From positions 336,352 through 400,351 of the forward strand of contig NZ_BIFH01000018.1 in NCBI RefSeq assembly GCF_003967355.1: a stretch of DNA of 64,000 nt. The letters are read 5' to 3'. Of the stretch, positions 60,512 through 64,000 are shown piece after piece (position 1 is the stretch's first letter; each line of letters opens with the position of its first letter). Position numbers and translations under genes: made by a program. This DNA comes from Embleya hyalina (GTDB lineage: Bacteria; Actinomycetota; Actinomycetes; Streptomycetales; Streptomycetaceae). The notes beneath the pieces were generated by a model. That model searched no databases. It saw only the letters and a list, made by a program, of their open reading frames with translations, and had not been told where the DNA came from.

Positions 60512-62875
60512 TCACTTGTATCGCGTGCTCGCGGTCACGCCGTCGAAGGCCTGCGCGGCGGCGAGGGTGAAGTAGACCCAGCCGGACGGCGGATCCGTGA
60601 TCGTCACGGTCTCGCCGTTGCCGGCGTTGGTGGACTTCGCCCGGTAGTCGGTCGTGGTGGCCCAGGTGCCGCCGCCGTAGTACAGGTCGGCGTTGCCGGT
60701 GCCGCCGCCGGTGGTGATGGTCAACTCCTCGACGCCGGCGGGCAGGTACAGGAAGTGGTAGCTGTAGTCGCCGGTGCCGGCCGCGAGGTTGTCCCGGCGG
60801 CAGTTCCCGTCGAACTGCCGGGGGTCGGCGTCGGTGCACAGGGGAGTGGCCGCCGCCTCCGGCAGCGGGCCGCAGTCGGCGGTGGCGCAGGTGGTCGTCA
60901 GCCAGTTGGCGAAGTCGGCGTCGTAGCGGGTACCGATGGTCTGTTTCAGGAAGGTGCGGGCGCCGGCCCAGTCGCCGGTGCGGTACTTGGCGAGCACGGT
61001 CTCGACGTCGGCGGGGTGCGCCTGGAGCATGTAGCGCACGGCCAGCCAGCCCCAGCGGTAGACCCGGGCCGAGTTGACGTCGGGGTCGTCGTCCTGGTCG
61101 TAGACGGTGTCGAAGAGTTGGCCGAGGGTGTAGGTCTTCCGTCCGGCCGCGGCGATCGCGTCGGCGTTGCGCTGGTCGCGGTAGCCGTACGAGATGTTCT
61201 CGGCGATGCCCTCGACCCACCAGATGGTCGGTGTGGTCATGCCGGCCTCGAAGTCGCCGTACATGTTGTAGCGGCCGTCGAGGTAGTGGGTGTACTCGTG
61301 GTTGAGGTTCCAGATCTGGAAGGAGGGACGCAGCCAGTCGGCCTCGTGGGCGATGAAGCGGGCCTGGTTGCCGGGCAGGTTCGGGTCGCCCTCCTCGTAC
61401 GTGCCGCCGTTGTCGACGTCGATGTCGTAGATGGCCCAGCCGTAGAGCGAGTACTGGGTGTAGTCGTCGAAGACGACGACCTCGAGGTTCGTGTTCACGT
61501 CGCCGGGGATCGCGCCCTTGTCGCCGATCACCCGGTGGAAGTAGGCGTCCTGGTTGATCAGACTGGTGCAGGTGCCGGTCAGTTGCGCGGGGGACATGTC
61601 CTGGGCACGAATCCTCAGGTTCGGACCACAGGTGTGCCGCGTCGGCAGAACCACCGGGAGCACCCGGGCACCCAGGTCGCAAATGGCGTACGCCGCACAG
61701 TTGTCGCGGTCGAACTCGCGGGTGTACCAGGCCAGGTTCATGGTGATCGGTCCGGTGGGGCCGATGTTCGGGTAGCGGTTGATCAGGTCCTTCAGCAGCG
61801 GTCGGACCCGATCCTTCAACTCGGGGATGTCCAGGGCGTAGCCGAGGAAGCGGCCGACGTTGCTCACCACGTCGAGGCGGTTCAGCTGGGCATTGTTGCG
61901 GGTGATGAAGTCGGCCCAGGTGTTCGCGATGGTGGGGTCGGCCTTGAGGGCGGCCCGCCAGCCGCGGGCGTCGTTCCGGGCCTTGAAGCCGTTCTCGGCG
62001 ACCCACTCGACGTGCGCCACGGCGAGGGTCATCCCGTCGGGCCAGCCGGCGTCGTAGCCGGAGAGGAGCCACTTGACGACGCCGGCGTACCGGCCGGCCG
62101 TGCGGGTGCTGTCGATCAGCGTGACGACCTCGTTGAGGGTCGCGCCGTTGGCGTCGGTGACGTCCCTGCTGTGCGGGGACGCGAAGAAGGCGTCCAGTGC
62201 GGCGCGGGCCGCGGTGTCCAGTGCCGGGCCGTAGGCGCCGACGGCGTTCGTGTTGTTCTCCTGCACGTAGTAGCCGGCACGCAGGAACAGCACCAGCTGT
62301 CCGATGGAGGTGTCGTTGGTGCCCGGGTAGGCCGCGGAGGCGTCGCGGAGCGCGTCGGCGACGGTGACCATTTTGGTTTCGCGGAAGGCCGTTCCCGCGG
62401 ACTCGCCGGTGAGGTTGAACAGCGGGTAGGTGCACGTGACGTCGGGAAGGGCCACGAGCCGGCGGATCAGCTCGGCCCCGGTCGCGTCGATCACTCCGGA
62501 CAGGTCGCCGCAGCCGCCGGCGGCGGCCGGGAACCGCCCGCCGTCCGTGCCGGGTTCGGCGGTCGGGGCGCCTACCCGGGCGGACTCCTCGGTGCCTTCC
62601 TGCGCGGAGATGTCGAAGCCGGAGGCGTCGGCGCGGGCGTCGGGTGACTTGGGGACCGGGATCGATCGGGGCGCGGTGGGCGGGGTCTTGCCGGTGCTCG
62701 CGTCGGCCGAGGCGGTGGTGGCCCGGGGTGAGGCTTGGGTCTGGGTCTGGGTCCGGGTCTGGGTGTGGGGTTGGGCCTGGGCCTGGGGAGCGAACAGGCC
62801 GAGGGTCAGGAACAGGGCCATGCCGAGCGCGGGGAGTCTTCGCGCGTGGGCCGTCGATATCCGGGAGAGACGCAT
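60512..62875 (-). CDS. Secreted M9-family collagenase
   Basis: 787 aa. Signal peptide (ALGMALFLTLGLFAPQAQAQ), then a Gln/Thr low-complexity tract (HTQTRTQTQTQ), the M9 activator-like helical domain, and the peptidase domain with zinc motif HEYTH (526-530), the third ligand Glu555 in WWVEGIAENISYGY, and a C-terminal PPC-like domain (LAAGTGDYSYHFLYLPAGVE). Collagenases of this type cleave collagen or related fibrous proteins outside the cell. Four Cys pairs probably form disulfides. ATG 62875 after GGAGG. A 29-bp dyad lies 55 bp upstream. Confidence 0.92.
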   Translation of the reverse strand: MRLSRISTAHARRLPALGMALFLTLGLFAPQAQAQPHTQTRTQTQTQASPRATTASADASTGKTPPTAPRSIPVPKSPDARADASGFDISAQEGTEESARVGAPTAEPGTDGGRFPAAAGGCGDLSGVIDATGAELIRRLVALPDVTCTYPLFNLTGESAGTAFRETKMVTVADALRDASAAYPGTNDTSIGQLVLFLRAGYYVQENNTNAVGAYGPALDTAARAALDAFFASPHSRDVTDANGATLNEVVTLIDSTRTAGRYAGVVKWLLSGYDAGWPDGMTLAVAHVEWVAENGFKARNDARGWRAALKADPTIANTWADFITRNNAQLNRLDVVSNVGRFLGYALDIPELKDRVRPLLKDLINRYPNIGPTGPITMNLAWYTREFDRDNCAAYAICDLGARVLPVVLPTRHTCGPNLRIRAQDMSPAQLTGTCTSLINQDAYFHRVIGDKGAIPGDVNTNLEVVVFDDYTQYSLYGWAIYDIDVDNGGTYEEGDPNLPGNQARFIAHEADWLRPSFQIWNLNHEYTHYLDGRYNMYGDFEAGMTTPTIWWVEGIAENISYGYRDQRNADAIAAAGRKTYTLGQLFDTVYDQDDDPDVNSARVYRWGWLAVRYMLQAHPADVETVLAKYRTGDWAGARTFLKQTIGTRYDADFANWLTTTCATADCGPLPEAAATPLCTDADPRQFDGNCRRDNLAAGTGDYSYHFLYLPAGVEELTITTGGGTGNADLYYGGGTWATTTDYRAKSTNAGNGETVTITDPPSGWVYFTLAAAQAFDGVTASTRYK

Positions 62876-62929
62876 GTGCGGGGGCCTCCGGAGCTGTTGT
62901 GGTCGCGTGCCGGGACGCGACCTTCCGAT

Positions 62930-62959
62930 GTGCGACATGTAACATGGCACATGTCGCAC
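62930..62959. promoter_or_regulatory. 11-bp-arm dyad upstream of the collagenase
   Basis: GTGCGACATGT (62930-62940) and ACATGTCGCAC (62949-62959) are a perfect inverted repeat around an 8-bp spacer. It starts 55 bp before the start codon, at a position expected for an operator near a promoter. No regulator gene lies beside it. Confidence 0.7.
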
Positions 62960-63224
62960 TGCGCCGGAAGAGTCTCGACCGTAATGCCGGCCGCCACGCC
63001 TGAAACGCCGTCATATCGCGCGCCCCGAAAGGGCGTTGGTCCACACATTCGGCCACGCGGAAGAATCCGGTGACCCGTACCCGGCCGGGCGGGGGAGCGG
63101 TTTTCGGCGAAGGTGCGCTCGGGTCTCTTCGACCCGAAGCACGATGGCGTGTGCCTCGGGGGTCCGGGGCGGGGCCCGTATCCCGGGGGCTCGCCCACCC
63201 GTGGGCGGTGGCAGGATCGAAGCC

Positions 63225-63767
63225 ATGGCGAGCGTTTTCGGCGACTTTGAGCTGACCATGGACGAACTGCGCGTCGTGACGCGCTACGTGGCGGAGAGCG
63301 CGCGCGACGTCCTGCCCGTGTTCGAGGAGGCTGTTCCGGGCGACCCTCGCCCGCGCGCGGCGCTCGACGCCGCATGGGAGTTCGTCGACGGCGCGAAGCG
63401 GACCAGGCTGCAGCGCGTCACCTCGCTGAACGCGCACCGGGCCGCGAAGGACGCCGGCACCGAGGCGGCCCGCCTGGCCGCGCGGTCCGCCGGCGACGCG
63501 GCCTCCGCCGCGTACCTGCACCCGATTTCGCGAGCCACCCAGGTAGGACACATCCTGCGCGCCGCCGCGAGTGCCGCCCGCATCGGCGAACTGGGCGCGG
63601 GCGGCGACCCCGCGGTCGGGGACGCGCTGATCGAACAGGCCCGGCGACGGGCCACGCCGGAACTGGTCTCCGTACTGCTGCGATACCCCCTCGCGCCGAC
63701 CTCGAGGAATCGCGTCGGACAGCTCATGAGCGCCCTCGACGCCGCTCTGCGGAACACCGAGCCGTGA
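63225..63767 (+). CDS. Imm5-family immunity-like protein
   Basis: 180 aa, all-helical. LTMDELRVVTRYVAESARDV, then EEAVPGDPRPRAALDAAWEF, AHRAAKDAGTEAARLAARSA, GDAASAAYLHPISRATQVGH and DALIEQARRRATPELVSVLL closely follow the Imm5 pattern (immunity partners of polymorphic toxins). Such genes are also found alone in actinomycetes. No toxin gene is next to it; the only toxin-like gene in the window, the glutaminase-like protein, is 50 kb away. ATG 63225 lies ten bases after AGGA. Confidence 0.75.
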   Translation: MASVFGDFELTMDELRVVTRYVAESARDVLPVFEEAVPGDPRPRAALDAAWEFVDGAKRTRLQRVTSLNAHRAAKDAGTEAARLAARSAGDAASAAYLHPISRATQVGHILRAAASAARIGELGAGGDPAVGDALIEQARRRATPELVSVLLRYPLAPTSRNRVGQLMSALDAALRNTEP

Positions 63768-63943
63768 CGGGCCGTGCGGAGGAGGGCCCGGCGTCGGCGT
63801 CCCGTCGGCGTCGCGACCGCGAACGTGCCCAGGCGTGCGCGGGGGTGGGGACAGGCCCACCGGGGTCCGGGGCGCAGCGCCATCGTCGTGGCGCCGGGGC
63901 GGCGGGACGCTGGACGCGCAGTCCACGAAACGGAGTGTCGTCC
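63768..63943. other. Intergenic region
   Basis: 176 bp, no gene or repeat seen. Confidence 0.4.
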
Positions 63944-64000
63944 ATGAACAGCCCCACACGACGGACCGTCCTGCGCGGCGGCGCGCTCGCGGCGGGCGGG
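63944..64000 (+). CDS. N-terminus of a Tat-exported protein (partial)
   Basis: Only 19 codons lie in the window: MNSPTRRTVLRGGALAAGG. The RRTVLRGG motif followed by a hydrophobic Ala/Gly core is a twin-arginine signal peptide. GGAG precedes the ATG by nine bases. The mature protein cannot be identified. Confidence 0.75.
   Translation, partial: MNSPTRRTVLRGGALAAGG

Overview
The window is a 64 kb piece of a linear-type actinomycete chromosome or large replicon. GC is very high (roughly 72 percent by eye), third codon positions are nearly all G/C, GTG starts are common, 4-bp ATGA/GTGA gene overlaps are frequent, and the gene families (streptogrisin-like protease, M9 collagenase, PucR, HxlR and ECF regulators, the MT0933-type antitoxin) are typical of Streptomyces and relatives such as Embleya or Kitasatospora. 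The species cannot be named from the sequence. No tRNA, rRNA, CRISPR array, insertion sequence or prophage was found.

Layout. 1-6 kb: the end of a methyltransferase, thyA, and a coupled pair of secreted proteins (PQQ-type propeller, then a TolB-propeller/amidohydrolase fusion). 6-10.3 kb: a zinc-ribbon protein, a divergent TetR/drug-efflux pair with two clear operators, and a secreted serine protease. 10.4-15 kb: a LysR regulator, a protein with a protein-glutaminase-like Cys-His-Asp signature, a 67-aa orphan, and an ABC-F ATPase preceded by a short leader ORF and a terminator hairpin. 15-19 kb: HxlR/reductase and ArsR/MFS divergent pairs. 19.4-24.4 kb: an AraFGH-like sugar ABC transporter divergent from a DeoR regulator with matching operators. 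24.4-32 kb: a polyproline surface protein, a leaderless GntR gene with an MFS partner, a broken dehydrogenase gene, a DUF4239 pair and a glycosyltransferase.

32.5-40.7 kb holds the most interesting block: a DUF6745 gene pair facing a tightly packed minus-strand operon of the uncharacterised STM4011-STM4015 set (two radical SAM enzymes, a sulfatase-fold hydrolase, an ATP-grasp protein and two leucine-rich STM4015 paralogues). Both paralogues end in the same short tail, RY-x-x-V-x-E, after a variable acidic or polar linker. I suggest the tail is modified by the radical SAM/ATP-grasp enzymes. A PucR regulator gene lies just 42 bp upstream on the same strand.

40.7-53.3 kb looks like a peptide and D-amino-acid salvage regulon: PucR, a secreted serine DD-peptidase-like hydrolase, a five-gene oligopeptide ABC transporter, and a coupled GNAT/N-succinylamino-acid racemase pair. 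The two divergent intergenic regions of this block share a 120-bp ungapped repeat in inverted orientation. It contains a possible 23-codon ORF whose central differences are all synonymous.

53.3-64 kb: a membrane Ser/Thr kinase, a GT2/GT39 glycosyltransferase pair, an ECF sigma factor with a small upstream gene, an XRE-cupin regulator, an orphan MT0933-like antitoxin, an M9 collagenase with a striking upstream dyad, an Imm5-like immunity protein, and the start of a Tat-exported protein.
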